In this document: positions 45,332 through 54,528 of the stretch, in pieces
Layout: every line of letters starts with the position of its first letter
Position numbering within the stretch: position 1 is the stretch's first letter
Notes under the pieces: model-generated
What the model was told of the DNA's origin: nothing
Seen by the model: only the letters and a program-made list of their open reading frames with translations
Database searches by the model: none
Program-made: the position numbers and the translations under genes
Assembly: GCF_000427885.1 (NCBI RefSeq)
Contig: NZ_ATYW01000002.1
Coordinates: 317,532-381,531 of the forward strand
Direction of reading: 5' to 3'
DNA: 64,000 nt
Source: Glycomyces tenuis DSM 44171
GTDB taxonomy: Bacteria > Actinomycetota > Actinomycetes > Mycobacteriales > Micromonosporaceae

Positions 45332-45943
45332 ATGACCGCAATGCCCATATCGCCCAACGGAGTACGCCACGGTGCCCGAGGCCAGGCCCGCCGCGAGGAG
45401 ATCCTCCGCGCCGCGATCGAGGTGATCGCCGAGCGCGGCTTCCGCGGCTCGAGCATCGCGGCCGTCGCCGAGAAGGTCGGCCTGACCCAGCAGGGGCTCC
45501 TCCACTACTTCCCGACCAAGGACGAGCTGCTCATCGCGGTGCTGCGGCAGCGCGACGAGTGGGACACCGGCGATTCGCCGGAGGCCGCGGGGAACGCCTG
45601 GACCGTGTCCAACCTCTCCACGCTCGTCGAGGCCAACGCGGCCCGCCCCGAGCTCATCCGCACCTTCTCTGCGCTGCTGGGCGAGTCGGTCACCGAGGAC
45701 CACCCCGCGGGGGAGTACTTCCACGACCGCTACCGCGGCACCCGGGCGGACATGGAGGCGATCCTCCGCCGCGAATGGGGCGAGCGCCTCCCTTCGGGGC
45801 TCACCGCCGCCGAGGCCGCGCCGCTGCTGGTGGCCGTCATGGACGGCCTCCAGTTCCAGTGGCTGCACGAGCCCGATGCGGTCGACCTCGTCGCGTCCTT
45901 CCGCGCCTTCGTGGGGCTCCTCGGCCTCAGGGCCGCCGAATGA
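45332..45943 (+). CDS. TetR-family transcriptional regulator
   Basis: 203 residues from ATG 45332 (ATG 45341 is an alternative; neither has a strong RBS). The N-terminal HTH is clear: RREEILRAAIEVIAERGFRGSSIAAVAEKVGLTQQGLLHYFPTKDELLIAVL. The C-terminal domain (residues 75-200) would bind a ligand and dimerise (AMEAILRREWG, EAAPLLVAVMDGLQFQWLHEP is a common TetR_C pattern). It is divergent from the GH3 gene and probably represses it, with a sugar-derived inducer. The stop overlaps the next start (ATGA), so it is coupled to the methyltransferase gene. Confidence 0.9.
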   Translation: MTAMPISPNGVRHGARGQARREEILRAAIEVIAERGFRGSSIAAVAEKVGLTQQGLLHYFPTKDELLIAVLRQRDEWDTGDSPEAAGNAWTVSNLSTLVEANAARPELIRTFSALLGESVTEDHPAGEYFHDRYRGTRADMEAILRREWGERLPSGLTAAEAAPLLVAVMDGLQFQWLHEPDAVDLVASFRAFVGLLGLRAAE

Positions 45944-46806
45944 GCCTGCCCGCGCTGGCCGCGCTCGCCTGCCCCAACTGCGCCGGGCCGCTCGACCAGA
46001 CCGAGCGGCGCCTCCACTGCCCCGAAGGGCATTCGTTCGACCTCGCCAAGCAGGGCTACGCGCCGCTGCTGGCCCCTGGCGCCAACACCACCACCGGCGA
46101 CACGGCCGAGCAGGTCGCCGCGAGGGAGGAGTTCCTGTCCACAGGGGTGTTCGATCCGCTGATGGCGGCCGCCGCCCGGGCCGCGCTCACCGACGCTCCG
46201 GGCGTCGTCGTCGAACCCGGTTGCGGCACCGGCCACTACCTGGCCGCGGCCCTCGACGCCGACGAGGGGCGCGAAGGGATCGGCCTCGACACCTCCAAGT
46301 ACGCGCTGCGGCGCACCGCGCGCAGAGTGCTGCGGCGAGCCGCCGGAACTCAGGGGCGGCTCGCCGCAGTGCTCGCCGACGCGTGGACCCGACTGCCGGT
46401 CCAGGACGCCGCCGCCGCCGCGGTCCTCAACGTCTTCGCTCCCCGCAACCCCGACGAGATCGCGCGGATCCTCCACCCGAGAGGACCGCTGGTGGTGCTG
46501 ACCCCCCGGCAAGACCACCTGCGCGAACTCGTCGACGCCTTGGCGCTGTTGAGCGTCGACCCTGCGAAACCGCAGCGGACCGTCGATCAGCTCGGCGGGG
46601 CGTTCACCGCCGAGCGGACCGACGAGCTTCGTTATCCGATCGAACTGGGGCGCGAGGACACGCTGCGCCTGGTCGCCATGGGCCCCAGCGCCAGGCACCA
46701 GGACCCGCAGGCCCTGGCCGCGGCGGTGGACCGGCTGCCCTCGCCGGTCCGGGCCACGGTCTCGGCGACGGTCACCCGCTGGCGCAGGCGCGACCGAGAC
46801 GTGTGA
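45940..46806 (+). CDS. RlmA-type 23S rRNA guanine-N1 methyltransferase
   Basis: 288 residues from ATG 45940, overlapping the TetR stop. An N-terminal zinc site (CPNCAGPLDQTERRLHCPEGHSFD: C-x2-C then C-x3-H) and a class I SAM domain (GVVVEPGCGTGHYLAAAL, GIGLDTSKYALRRTAR, VLNVFAPRNPDEIARILHPRG) match RlmA(I/II)/TlrB. Such enzymes methylate G745 or G748 in helix 35, and the TlrB branch gives tylosin resistance. The G748 branch is likelier in an actinomycete, but the branch cannot be settled by eye. It may also be driven by the tetR promoter. Confidence 0.88.
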   Translation: MSLPALAALACPNCAGPLDQTERRLHCPEGHSFDLAKQGYAPLLAPGANTTTGDTAEQVAAREEFLSTGVFDPLMAAAARAALTDAPGVVVEPGCGTGHYLAAALDADEGREGIGLDTSKYALRRTARRVLRRAAGTQGRLAAVLADAWTRLPVQDAAAAAVLNVFAPRNPDEIARILHPRGPLVVLTPRQDHLRELVDALALLSVDPAKPQRTVDQLGGAFTAERTDELRYPIELGREDTLRLVAMGPSARHQDPQALAAAVDRLPSPVRATVSATVTRWRRRDRDV

Positions 46807-46974
46807 CCGCCGCCCGCTGGCGCGGAAGCCGGCCGGGAAGAAGCCCCATGCCCCGGCCAGCCCCTCACCGCGCCACCGGACGGCGGTCAGTCCCCCGGAT
46901 GGTTGCTCTTGTCCTCCTTTGTCATAGCCAGTACGGTACGGAGCATCACCTGTAAGCACCTGGAGATGAGTTCA

Positions 46975-47781
46975 GTGTTCGATCAGAAACGGGCCGCGGC
47001 GCTGTTCGCCGTCGCCGCGCTGCCGGCGCTCGCCGGCTGCGGCACCGGCGACGCGGGCGCCGAGGAGTCCAGCCCCCTCCCCGAAGACCCCGCCGTGGAG
47101 CAGCTCAGTGTCGAGGTCCTCGACACCTTCGACCATGACGCCGACGCCTTCACGCAGGGCCTCGAGCTGCGCGACGGCGTCTTCTACGAGAGCACCGGCC
47201 TGTACGGCTCCTCGGACGTCCGGACCGTCGACCCCGGCACCGGCGACGTCCTCGACTCCGAGGCGCTCCCCGACGACCAGTTCGGCGAGGGCCTGACCCT
47301 CACCGAGGACGCGGTCTGGCAGATCACCTGGCAGGAGGGCCTGGCCTACCAGCGGGACCCCGAGACGCTCGACGTCGTCGAGACCTTCGAGTACGAAGGT
47401 GAAGGCTGGGGCATCTGCTATGACGGCGAGCGCCTCGTCATGAGCGACGGCTCGTCCACATTGACGTTCCGTGACCCGGCGAGCTTCGAAGCGCTGGGCA
47501 CCGTCGACGTCACCCTCGGCGGCGAGGCGGTCGACCAGATCAACGAGCTCGAATGCGCGGGCGGCCAGGTGTGGGCCAACGTCTGGCAGACCGACGAGAT
47601 CGTCCGCATCGACCCGGCCACCGGCGAGGTCGGCGCCGTCGTCGACGCCTCGGGGCTGCTCACCGAGGACGAGGCGGCGTCGGCCGACGTGCTCAACGGC
47701 ATCGCCGCCGCCGAGGAGGAGGGCACGTTCTACATCACCGGCAAACTCTGGCCCAAGCTGTTCCTCGTGCGTTTCGTCTGA
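46975..47781 (+). CDS. Glutaminyl-peptide cyclotransferase-like lipoprotein
   Basis: 268 residues from GTG 46975. An ATG at 46966 is in frame, but GGAG at 46962-46965 abuts it, while the GTG is 9 bases from it, so the GTG is preferred. The lipoprotein signal ends LPALAGC. The mature domain is the beta-propeller plant/bacterial-type glutamine cyclotransferase: DADAFTQGLELRDGVFYESTGLYGSSDVR, FGEGLTLTEDAVWQITWQEG, EGWGICYDGERLVMSDG, LNGIAA, FYITGKLWPKLFLV. It forms N-terminal pyroglutamate on exported peptides or proteins at the cell surface. Confidence 0.92.
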   Translation: MFDQKRAAALFAVAALPALAGCGTGDAGAEESSPLPEDPAVEQLSVEVLDTFDHDADAFTQGLELRDGVFYESTGLYGSSDVRTVDPGTGDVLDSEALPDDQFGEGLTLTEDAVWQITWQEGLAYQRDPETLDVVETFEYEGEGWGICYDGERLVMSDGSSTLTFRDPASFEALGTVDVTLGGEAVDQINELECAGGQVWANVWQTDEIVRIDPATGEVGAVVDASGLLTEDEAASADVLNGIAAAEEEGTFYITGKLWPKLFLVRFV

Positions 47782-47874
47782 TCACGCCTCTTCCGAGCCG
47801 TCGGCATTACGAGACGTCCGCTCTGCCGCTACGTCCGTATTGCTTCCGTAGACGGCATAGGCCATGATGGCGTC

Positions 47875-49044
47875 ATGGCCATCACACCCCTAGACCGATT
47901 GCTGGAATACAACATGCACCTCTTGAAGGATTCCGGGCACCCCCGCCTGTTCGCGGCCTGGTGGCACGACCTCATCACCGCCGCGGCCTCGGCCTGGTTC
48001 CTCGGCGGGCTCATCGCCGTCGTGCGGGCCGCCGAGGCCGACCGGACCGATTCGTTCTTCACCTGGTGGCACCTGGCCTTCTACACCGGTTTCGTCGCCG
48101 CCGCGGCGTGGATCGCCTACCTCCTGCTGCGGGCGCACCGCGCGGACGGCCGCACCGGCCTGGCGGCCGTCCCGCACGGCTACGGCCCCGCCGTGGTCGG
48201 CGTCCCGCTGTTCCTGGTCTCGCTCGTCGCGGACCTGATCTGGCACGCCGTCTTCGGCTCGCCCGGCTCGCTCGACCTCCTGTTCAGCCCCGCGCACCTC
48301 GGCCTGGCCGTCAGCGGCGTCCTCGTCGTCGCCGCGCCGTGGCTCTCGGCCTGGCGCCGCGACGCGCTCGGCGCCCAGCCCGAGGAGGTCGACGTCCACC
48401 TGCGCTTCGCCGCCCCGGCGCTGTCCCTGGGCTACGTCTTCGCCGCGGTGGTGCTGTTCGTGTCCTATGGGATCGCCTTCGCCTGGCGCCCGGCCGAAGT
48501 GGCGAGCGGCCTGGGCGAATCCGACGGCCCGGCCGGCTGGGCGGTGGCCGCGAGCGTCATGTTCACCACGCTCGCGGTGCTCGCCCTGGTGGTCGTCGCC
48601 TCCGGGCGCTTCCGGCTCCCGGTGGGCTTCTTCACGGTGGCCTTCGTCTTCCCGGCGCTCATGGCCGGCGCGAACGCGGGCTTCGAGAACGGCGGCTTCG
48701 TGGTCCTGTTCGTCCTCTCGGGCGCCCTGGCGGACCTGCTGACCTGGCTCGTGCGCCCGGACCTGCGCCGCCGCAAGGACCTGATCACCTTCGCCGCGGC
48801 CTGGTCGGTCCTGACGTGGCTGGCGTACATGATCATCACCAGGACCGTCGAGGGCGCCTGGCCCGCCGTCGAGATCACCACGGGGGCGCCGATCGCCGCG
48901 GCCCTGCTGGGGGCGGCGTTCATGCTGGTGATCCAGCCCGACCACCGCGAGGTGGCGCCGCCGCGCCCGAGCGAGCCGTCCCCGTTCGACGAGGTCATCG
49001 CCCGCGCGAAGGCGATGACGGCCAACCGGCCCGAGCAGAGCTGA
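47875..49044 (+). CDS. Multi-span membrane protein of unknown function
   Basis: 389 residues from ATG 47875. About ten hydrophobic segments are visible, beginning with LITAAASAWFLGGLIAVV. The first loop has aromatic residues (FFTWWHLAFY), and the pattern RLFAAWWHD, ADLIWHAVFG, LLFSPAHLGL is conserved-looking, with His residues that could bind metal. No SD is visible; translation may use a short leader. No known family is assigned. The C-terminal ~30 residues are charged and cytoplasmic. It is a single gene convergent with the PfkB kinase gene. Confidence 0.75.
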   Translation: MAITPLDRLLEYNMHLLKDSGHPRLFAAWWHDLITAAASAWFLGGLIAVVRAAEADRTDSFFTWWHLAFYTGFVAAAAWIAYLLLRAHRADGRTGLAAVPHGYGPAVVGVPLFLVSLVADLIWHAVFGSPGSLDLLFSPAHLGLAVSGVLVVAAPWLSAWRRDALGAQPEEVDVHLRFAAPALSLGYVFAAVVLFVSYGIAFAWRPAEVASGLGESDGPAGWAVAASVMFTTLAVLALVVVASGRFRLPVGFFTVAFVFPALMAGANAGFENGGFVVLFVLSGALADLLTWLVRPDLRRRKDLITFAAAWSVLTWLAYMIITRTVEGAWPAVEITTGAPIAAALLGAAFMLVIQPDHREVAPPRPSEPSPFDEVIARAKAMTANRPEQS

Positions 49045-49092
49045 CGGGCCCGCACGGATCCGCCCCGGCGTCGTGCGGGCCCGCCCCGCCGT

Positions 49093-50040
49093 TCACCCGC
49101 GCAGCGCCGCGAGGCTCCCGGCCAGGAGCGGCTCGGTGATGAACTCCGAGTGGGTGCCCGCCTTGCGGCAGGCGAAGGCGCCCGCGACGCGGCCCGCGTC
49201 GATCTTGGCTTCGAGGCCGTCGCCGCGGCGCTCACCCCACAGGAAGCCCGAGACGAACGCGTCCCCGGCGCCGTTGGAGTCGACCGGCCGCCACGAGGCC
49301 CACTCGGGGACGGCCCCGCTCAGTTCGGCCACGGGGTCGATCGCCGTGTAGCGCTCGACAGTGCCGGCGCGTCCGAGGCCGCCGCGTTCGAGGACGTACC
49401 CGCCCCGCTCGCCGTCGGTGGCGATCACCAGCGAGGCGCGGCCGTTGTCCATGATCCAGCGCATCGCCTTCTCGGGGGCGCCGCCGAGCTTCGCCGCCGA
49501 CAGGAACACGGTGTCGGCCCGCAGCGCGTACTCCTTGTGGTGCTCGGACTCGCCGTCCCAGGCGTGGAGGTCGGTCGAGACCGGGACGCCGTCGTCGAGG
49601 TCGCGCAGCATGCTCCGGGTGACGTTCGAGATCGAGATGTGGACGTGCGCCGCCTCTGCCAGGTGGGGGCCGTAGAAGTCGGCGGGCAGGCGCAGATCGC
49701 TGTGGTGCCGGTAGTCGTAGAAGGAGTAGCGGCGGCCCTCGTCGTCGACCAGGTTCACCGAACGCGAGGTGCCCTCCGGCGAGATCAGGTGGCGGAAGTC
49801 CAGGCCCTCCCGCTCGTAGCGGTCGAGGATCATCTCGCCCTGCGTGTCCTCGCCGATGAAGTCGATGAACCGCGTCGTCAGGCCCAGGTGCAGGCAACCG
49901 AGCGAGACCCCGTTGCCGGTGTGGGCCACGTAGTCGTGGATCGGCTCCACGCCGAGGTTGTCGCCCTCGCCGATCGCGATCTCGGGGACGCGGACGATCG
50001 TGTCGACGCCGACGCCGCCGGCCACGAGGATATCGAGCAT
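49093..50040 (-). CDS. PfkB-family carbohydrate kinase
   Basis: 315 residues from ATG 50040, with AGGAGCAAG upstream. It is a ribokinase-like fold: MLDILVAGGVGVDTIV, TGNGVSLGCLHLGLTTRFIDFIGEDTQGE, and the C-terminal catalytic signature VDSNGAGDAFVSGFLWG with the catalytic Asp. AATP-binding residues are in VIATDGERGGYVLE. The sugar substrate is not predictable. The intergenic region to wrbA (50041-50154) contains AT-rich sequence with TTGACA at 50054-50059 on the forward strand, but no good -10 is seen at 17-18 bases. Confidence 0.9.
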   Translation of the reverse strand: MLDILVAGGVGVDTIVRVPEIAIGEGDNLGVEPIHDYVAHTGNGVSLGCLHLGLTTRFIDFIGEDTQGEMILDRYEREGLDFRHLISPEGTSRSVNLVDDEGRRYSFYDYRHHSDLRLPADFYGPHLAEAAHVHISISNVTRSMLRDLDDGVPVSTDLHAWDGESEHHKEYALRADTVFLSAAKLGGAPEKAMRWIMDNGRASLVIATDGERGGYVLERGGLGRAGTVERYTAIDPVAELSGAVPEWASWRPVDSNGAGDAFVSGFLWGERRGDGLEAKIDAGRVAGAFACRKAGTHSEFITEPLLAGSLAALRG

Positions 50041-50154
50041 GTTCTTGCTCCTATTGACATCGTCTTGCAATTTTTTGGAATCTATTGCGCTGGGTAACCC
50101 TAAGGCCCGGCATGTCAGAAAATCAAGGCCCATTCAACAGCAAGGAGCGCCACC

Positions 50155-50754
50155 ATGGTCAACCTGGCCGTCATCCACTACTCCCAGACCGGCAACGTCC
50201 ACCGGATGGCGAAGGCCGCCGCCGAGGAGGCCGAGGCCGCCGGCGCCGCGGTCCGGCTCCGCAAGGTCGCCGAGAACGCCCCGCCCGAGGCGATCCGGTC
50301 CAATCCCGACTGGGTCGCCCACCGCGAGGCCGTCGCCGACCTGGAGGAGGCCGAGATCGACGACCTCGAATGGGCCGACGCGGTCATGTGGGGCACGCCG
50401 ACCCGCTACGGCGTCCCCTGCTCGCAGATCAGGCAGTTCGTCGACCAGACCGGCGGGCTGTGGCAGCGGGGCGGTCTGGTCAACAAGGTGATGTCGACGT
50501 TCGTGTCGACCCAGACCAGCCACGGCGGCCAGGAGACGACGATCCTGACGATGAACAACACCTTCTACCACTGGGGCGCGATCGTCGTCGGCATCGGCTA
50601 CACCGATCCGGCGATGTTCGAACTCGAACTGGGCAATCCCTACGGCGCCAGCCATATCGCCAACGCCGGACCGGTGAACGAGAAGAACCGGCAGGAGCTG
50701 CGGATCCAGGTGCGGCGGGTGCTGGAGATCGCCGCGAAGATCAAAGGGGAGTGA
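50155..50754 (+). CDS. wrbA: WrbA-type NAD(P)H:quinone oxidoreductase
   Basis: 199 residues from ATG 50155, with AAGGAG 8 bases upstream. It is a flavodoxin-like FMN protein: YSQTGNVHRMA binds the FMN phosphate, WGTPTRYGVPCSQIRQFVDQTGGLW and MSTFVSTQTSHGGQETTI contact the isoalloxazine ring, and NPYGASHI is the usual C-terminal signature. It carries two-electron quinone reduction in oxidative stress. It is a single gene, divergent from the kinase, and ends at a strong terminator. Confidence 0.95.
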   Translation: MVNLAVIHYSQTGNVHRMAKAAAEEAEAAGAAVRLRKVAENAPPEAIRSNPDWVAHREAVADLEEAEIDDLEWADAVMWGTPTRYGVPCSQIRQFVDQTGGLWQRGGLVNKVMSTFVSTQTSHGGQETTILTMNNTFYHWGAIVVGIGYTDPAMFELELGNPYGASHIANAGPVNEKNRQELRIQVRRVLEIAAKIKGE

Positions 50755-50774
50755 GAGCACAGCGGAGTGAGAAC

Positions 50775-50809
50775 GGCCGGGCCCGGCGAACGCCGGGCCC
50801 GGCCCCTTT
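50775..50809 (+). terminator. GC-rich hairpin terminator after wrbA
   Basis: A 14-bp perfect stem (GGCCGGGCCCGGCG and complement; a few base pairs must open to form the loop) followed by CCTTTC. Confidence 0.75.
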
Positions 50810-50848
50810 CTGTCCCCCCCCCCGCATCGCGGCGGGTGGTCTCCGCGC

Positions 50849-51952
50849 CTATGCGGCCGCGCCGCTCTCGGCCGCCGAGCAGCGGATCGCGTAGGCCGCC
50901 GTCGCCGCCGCCAGCGCCGGCCCCCAGACCGGGAACGGGAACAGCAGCAGAAACTCCGGCTCCCCCTCCCGCACGGCCATGATCGGGAACGAGATCCCCG
51001 CGAGCGTGAACAGGTAGGCCACCACGCCCGCCGGGACGATCGCCACCCGAGGCGGCACCGGACGGCCCCGCAGCCGCGGCACCCAGTACGGCCACCGCTC
51101 GCCCCACCGCCGGACCAGCCCGAGGCACAGCACGCCGCCCGCCAGGCAGGCGAAACCCAGCAGCAGGCCCCACAGCCGCACGTCCGGGTTCGCGGCCAGT
51201 TCCTCGGCGTCCAGCAGGTACGGCCACGGCGTCAGCCACGTCAGCCGCGTCAGCCCGTACGGCAGCGAGCAGGCGAAGGCCGTGTACGCGGCCGCCTTGC
51301 CCCACTTCGCCGCCCGCTCAGGCGAGGTCCACGGCCCTCGCGGCCGCTCGACCCCGCGCCGGCGCAGCAGCTCGACGGTCACGGCGGCCCAGCAGGCCCC
51401 GCCGACGGCCGACCACACCTCGGTCAGCGGGTAGACGCCCAGGTCGACCAGGCCGCCCCCGAGCTCGTCCAGCAGATCGGCCAGCGTCGACGGATCCAGC
51501 GTGCCCTGCACCGCCAGCGCGCCGATCCCGGCGAGCACGAGCACGGCCGCAGCCACGCGCCAGCCCGCGCCCCGCGCCGAGAGGACCGGCCCGGCGATGA
51601 GCGCCGCGGGCATCAGGAACGCCGAGAGGTATCCGGCCATGATCAGCAGCGTCAACGTCGGCACCAGCAGCGCGAACACCACGGCGTAGGCGGCGGTCAG
51701 CGGCCACAGCCGCGGCTTGGCGCGCGCCAGCAGGAGACCGCCGACGCCTGCGGCCAGAAGCAGCGACGGGGCCAGCGCGTCGGGGAAGGCCTCGGGGAAC
51801 GCGATCGCTTGGCGCTCAGTGGGATTGGTGAACGGGCCCGCTCCGGGCGAGGCGAGCTGCCACAGCGCGAGCGGGAGAGCGGTGAGCGACCACAGGAAGG
51901 CGGCGAGGAACGCCGTCCTCCCGGTCGCCGGTGCGTGGGCGGTTGTCGTCAT
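50849..51952 (-). CDS. Multi-span membrane protein of unknown function
   Basis: 367 residues from ATG 51952; in-frame upstream extension would run into non-coding C-rich DNA. About nine hydrophobic segments, beginning FLAAFLWSLTALPLALWQL. A long Trp-rich loop (PYGLTRLTWLTPWPYLLDAEELAANPDVRLW) is notable and resembles loops of small actinobacterial integral proteins without known role. The C-terminus ends in a short Ala-rich tail. RBS is weak (GGGGTC). No catalytic motif is seen. Confidence 0.75.
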   Translation of the reverse strand: MTTTAHAPATGRTAFLAAFLWSLTALPLALWQLASPGAGPFTNPTERQAIAFPEAFPDALAPSLLLAAGVGGLLLARAKPRLWPLTAAYAVVFALLVPTLTLLIMAGYLSAFLMPAALIAGPVLSARGAGWRVAAAVLVLAGIGALAVQGTLDPSTLADLLDELGGGLVDLGVYPLTEVWSAVGGACWAAVTVELLRRRGVERPRGPWTSPERAAKWGKAAAYTAFACSLPYGLTRLTWLTPWPYLLDAEELAANPDVRLWGLLLGFACLAGGVLCLGLVRRWGERWPYWVPRLRGRPVPPRVAIVPAGVVAYLFTLAGISFPIMAVREGEPEFLLLFPFPVWGPALAAATAAYAIRCSAAESGAAA

Positions 51953-52241
51953 GACCCCAGCGTCGGCGAGACGGCCTCCCGCGGCTTCCCTCCGGCGGGC
52001 GGGCGGCCTCCCCCCGCCGGGGGAGAGCCGCCCCGCCCCCCCCGGATGGAACACCGGATGCCATCGCGTGAAACGAAGTTGAAATACGCGCATCGAAAAG
52101 GTCACGGAGCCATCACATATCGGGCCGGGTGTGGTCACGGCGCCTAGCGCCCACATCCCGGCTGCCATATGGTGTAACTCACATCACGTCAACCTCCACT
52201 CATCCGACGGACCCCATCTCGAACACAACCTAGGAGAAGCC
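51953..52241. other. Divergent intergenic region before livK
   Basis: 289 bases without a protein gene. C-runs at 52027-52049 are unusual. The livK promoter must lie at the right side, but no confident -35/-10 pair is visible. Confidence 0.4.
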
Positions 52242-53471
52242 ATGTCTCGCTTTCCTCGGGCATTGCTGGCTGTGGCGACCGCGAGCGTCACCGCGCTCGC
52301 CCTCGCCTCATGCGGCGACGAAGCATCAGAAGGCTCTGACTGCGGCATGAAGATCGGCACGATCCTGCCGCAGACCGGTTCACTCGCCTTCCTCGGCCCA
52401 CCCGAATTCGCCGGAGTCGACCTCGCCATCGAGGAGATCAACGAGGCCGGAGGCGTCCTCGACGAATGCGTCGACGTCCTCCACGAGGACTCGGGCGACA
52501 CCTCCACCGACATCGCCAGCCAGTCCGCCGACTCGCTGATCGCGCAGGACGTCGACGCCATCATCGGCGCCGCCTCCTCGGGCGTGTCGTTCCAGTTCAT
52601 CGACAAGCTCTACGAAGAGGGCATCGTCCAGATCTCCCCGGCGAACACCTCCCCGGACTTCACCACCTACGAGCGCGGCGACTACTTCTTCCGCACCGCC
52701 CCCTCCGACGTCCTCCAAGGCCGCGTCCTCGCCGACCAGATCATCGCCGACGGCCACGCCTCGGTCGCGATCCTCGCCCTCCAGGACGCCTACGGCACCG
52801 GCCTGGCCGACGCCGTCGAGGAGAACATCACCGCCTTCGGCGGCGAAGTGGTCATGAAGACCATCTACGACCCCAACGCCTCCGAGTTCTCCGCCGAGGT
52901 CTCCGAACTGGCCGCGGCCGACGCCGACGCGGTCGTGCTCATCACCTTCAACGAGTTCACCAACCTCGCACCCGAACTCGTCGAGTCCAACCTCGGACCG
53001 CAGGACCTCGGCTGGTACATGGTCGACGGCAACCTCTCCAACTACGGCGACCAGTTCCCCGAGGGCATGCTCGAGGGCACCAGGGGCACCTTCCCCGGCG
53101 CCGACCCGGCGAGCATCCAGGAGCGCCTGCTCGAGATCGACCCCGAACTGGTCGACTACACCTACGCCCCCGAGTCCTACGATGCGACCATCCTGCTGGC
53201 GCTCGCCGCCGCCGCCGGAGACTCCTACGACTCCGAGACCATCAAGGACAACCTCGTCGACGTCAGCCGCGAAGGCACCGAGTGCACCAGCTACGCCGAC
53301 TGCCTGGAACTGATAGAGAACGACGAGGACATCGACTACAACGGCGCCTCGGGCCCGATCGAGTTCTCCCCGGAGGGCGACATCACCGCCGCCACCATCG
53401 GCATCTACGAGTACGGACCCGACAACACCTACGAGAACATCGACTACCGCTTCCAGACCCTGGAGGAGTAG
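52242..53471 (+). CDS. livK: Branched-chain amino acid ABC transporter substrate-binding lipoprotein
   Basis: 409 residues from ATG 52242, with AGGAGA upstream. A lipoprotein signal with lipobox LALASC anchors it outside. The periplasmic-binding type I fold is clear: KIGTILPQTGSLAFLGPPEFAGVDLAIEEINEAGGV, DVDAIIGAASSGVSFQFIDKLYEEGIVQISPANTSPDF, RTAPSDVLQGRVLADQI, AILALQDAYGTGLADAVE. A late pair of Cys (ECTSYADC) may form a disulfide. It would deliver Leu/Ile/Val or a related amide or amino acid to the permease. It sits convergent with its own transporter genes instead of leading their operon. Confidence 0.93.
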   Translation: MSRFPRALLAVATASVTALALASCGDEASEGSDCGMKIGTILPQTGSLAFLGPPEFAGVDLAIEEINEAGGVLDECVDVLHEDSGDTSTDIASQSADSLIAQDVDAIIGAASSGVSFQFIDKLYEEGIVQISPANTSPDFTTYERGDYFFRTAPSDVLQGRVLADQIIADGHASVAILALQDAYGTGLADAVEENITAFGGEVVMKTIYDPNASEFSAEVSELAAADADAVVLITFNEFTNLAPELVESNLGPQDLGWYMVDGNLSNYGDQFPEGMLEGTRGTFPGADPASIQERLLEIDPELVDYTYAPESYDATILLALAAAAGDSYDSETIKDNLVDVSREGTECTSYADCLELIENDEDIDYNGASGPIEFSPEGDITAATIGIYEYGPDNTYENIDYRFQTLEE

Positions 53472-53533
53472 CCGACCGCGGGGCGGCCCCGAGGGCCGCC
53501 CCCGACCGCATCGAGACCCGCCTCCCGCACGAA

Positions 53534-53569
53534 GCCGCCCCGGCCCGGCCGAAACCGGACCGGGGCGGC
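53534..53569. terminator. Hairpin between convergent livK and livF
   Basis: GCCGCCCCGG (53534-53543) and CCGGGGCGGC (53560-53569) form a strong stem with further inner pairing. A second GC hairpin lies at about 53480-53502. Neither is followed by a T-run. Confidence 0.5.
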
Positions 53570-53593
53570 ATCTCGTCCCGGAGGCGTTCCCCG

Positions 53594-54517
53594 CTAGCGG
53601 GTCCTGCCCAGTGTGCCGAGGTACAGCTCGACGACCTTCGGATCGTCGATCAGCCTCGCCCCCGGCCCGGTGTACGCGCTCCGCCCCTGGTCCAGGACGT
53701 AGCCGCGGTCGCAGATCTGCAGGCACCGGCGGGCGTTCTGCTCGACCATGACCACTGTGACGCCGGTGGCGTTGATCTGCTTGGTGTTGAAGAAGACCTC
53801 GTCCTGCATCGTCGGCGACAACCCGGCGGAAGGCTCGTCCAGCAGCAGCACCGACGGCTCCATCATCAACGCCCGGCCCATCGCCACCATCTGCCGCTCG
53901 CCGCCCGACAGCGACCCGGCCCGCTGGGCCCGCCGCTCGGCCAGCATCGGGAACAGCTCGGCGACGAAGTCGAACCGCTCCTTGAACTTCTCAGGGCGCA
54001 GGAACACGCCCATCTCGAGGTTCTCGTGGACGGTCAGCGACGGGAACACGTTGTTCGACTGCGGCACGAAGCCCACCCCCCGCGGCACCAACTGGTGCGC
54101 CTTGTGGTTCGTGATCTCCTCGCCCCGCAGCGTCACCGTCCCCGAACGCACCCCCACGAGCCCGAAGATCGCCTTCAGCAATGTGGACTTCCCCGCCCCG
54201 TTCGGGCCGATGATCCCCACCAGCTCGCCCTCGTCGGCGTACAGGTCCGTCCCGTTCAGGATCGACACGCCGGGGATGTACCCGGCGACGATCTCGTCGG
54301 CGCGCAGCAGCGCCTCACCGGCGGCGGCGACGTGCCCCTCGCGGCTGCACACCTCCATCGCCGACTCCTCCGGCACCGGCGCGTCGGGCTCGGCCACGAA
54401 CACCGGCGGCTTCGCCTCCGCATCGGACCGGGCCGCCTCGGCAGCGGCCGCCTCCGGCTCGGGCACGGCCTCCGCCGAAGCGTCGGCGCCGCCCTTGTTG
54501 ATCTCCTCATCGGACAT
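53594..54517 (-). CDS. livF: Branched-chain amino acid ABC transporter ATPase LivF with acidic N-terminal extension
   Basis: 307 residues from ATG 54517, with GGGAGGCG upstream. The core LivF begins near residue 72 (LLRADEIVAGY). Walker A is GPNGAGKSTLL, the signature is LSGGERQMVAM, Walker B is LLLDEPSAGLSP. The first ~70 residues are an Ala/Glu-rich extension absent from typical LivF (about 235 residues). It has no strong internal start with RBS. The role is to drive import with LivG. It is the last gene of the livHMGF operon, 11 bases after livG. Confidence 0.93.
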   Translation of the reverse strand: MSDEEINKGGADASAEAVPEPEAAAAEAARSDAEAKPPVFVAEPDAPVPEESAMEVCSREGHVAAAGEALLRADEIVAGYIPGVSILNGTDLYADEGELVGIIGPNGAGKSTLLKAIFGLVGVRSGTVTLRGEEITNHKAHQLVPRGVGFVPQSNNVFPSLTVHENLEMGVFLRPEKFKERFDFVAELFPMLAERRAQRAGSLSGGERQMVAMGRALMMEPSVLLLDEPSAGLSPTMQDEVFFNTKQINATGVTVVMVEQNARRCLQICDRGYVLDQGRSAYTGPGARLIDDPKVVELYLGTLGRTR

Positions 54518-54528
54518 GCCACGCCTCC

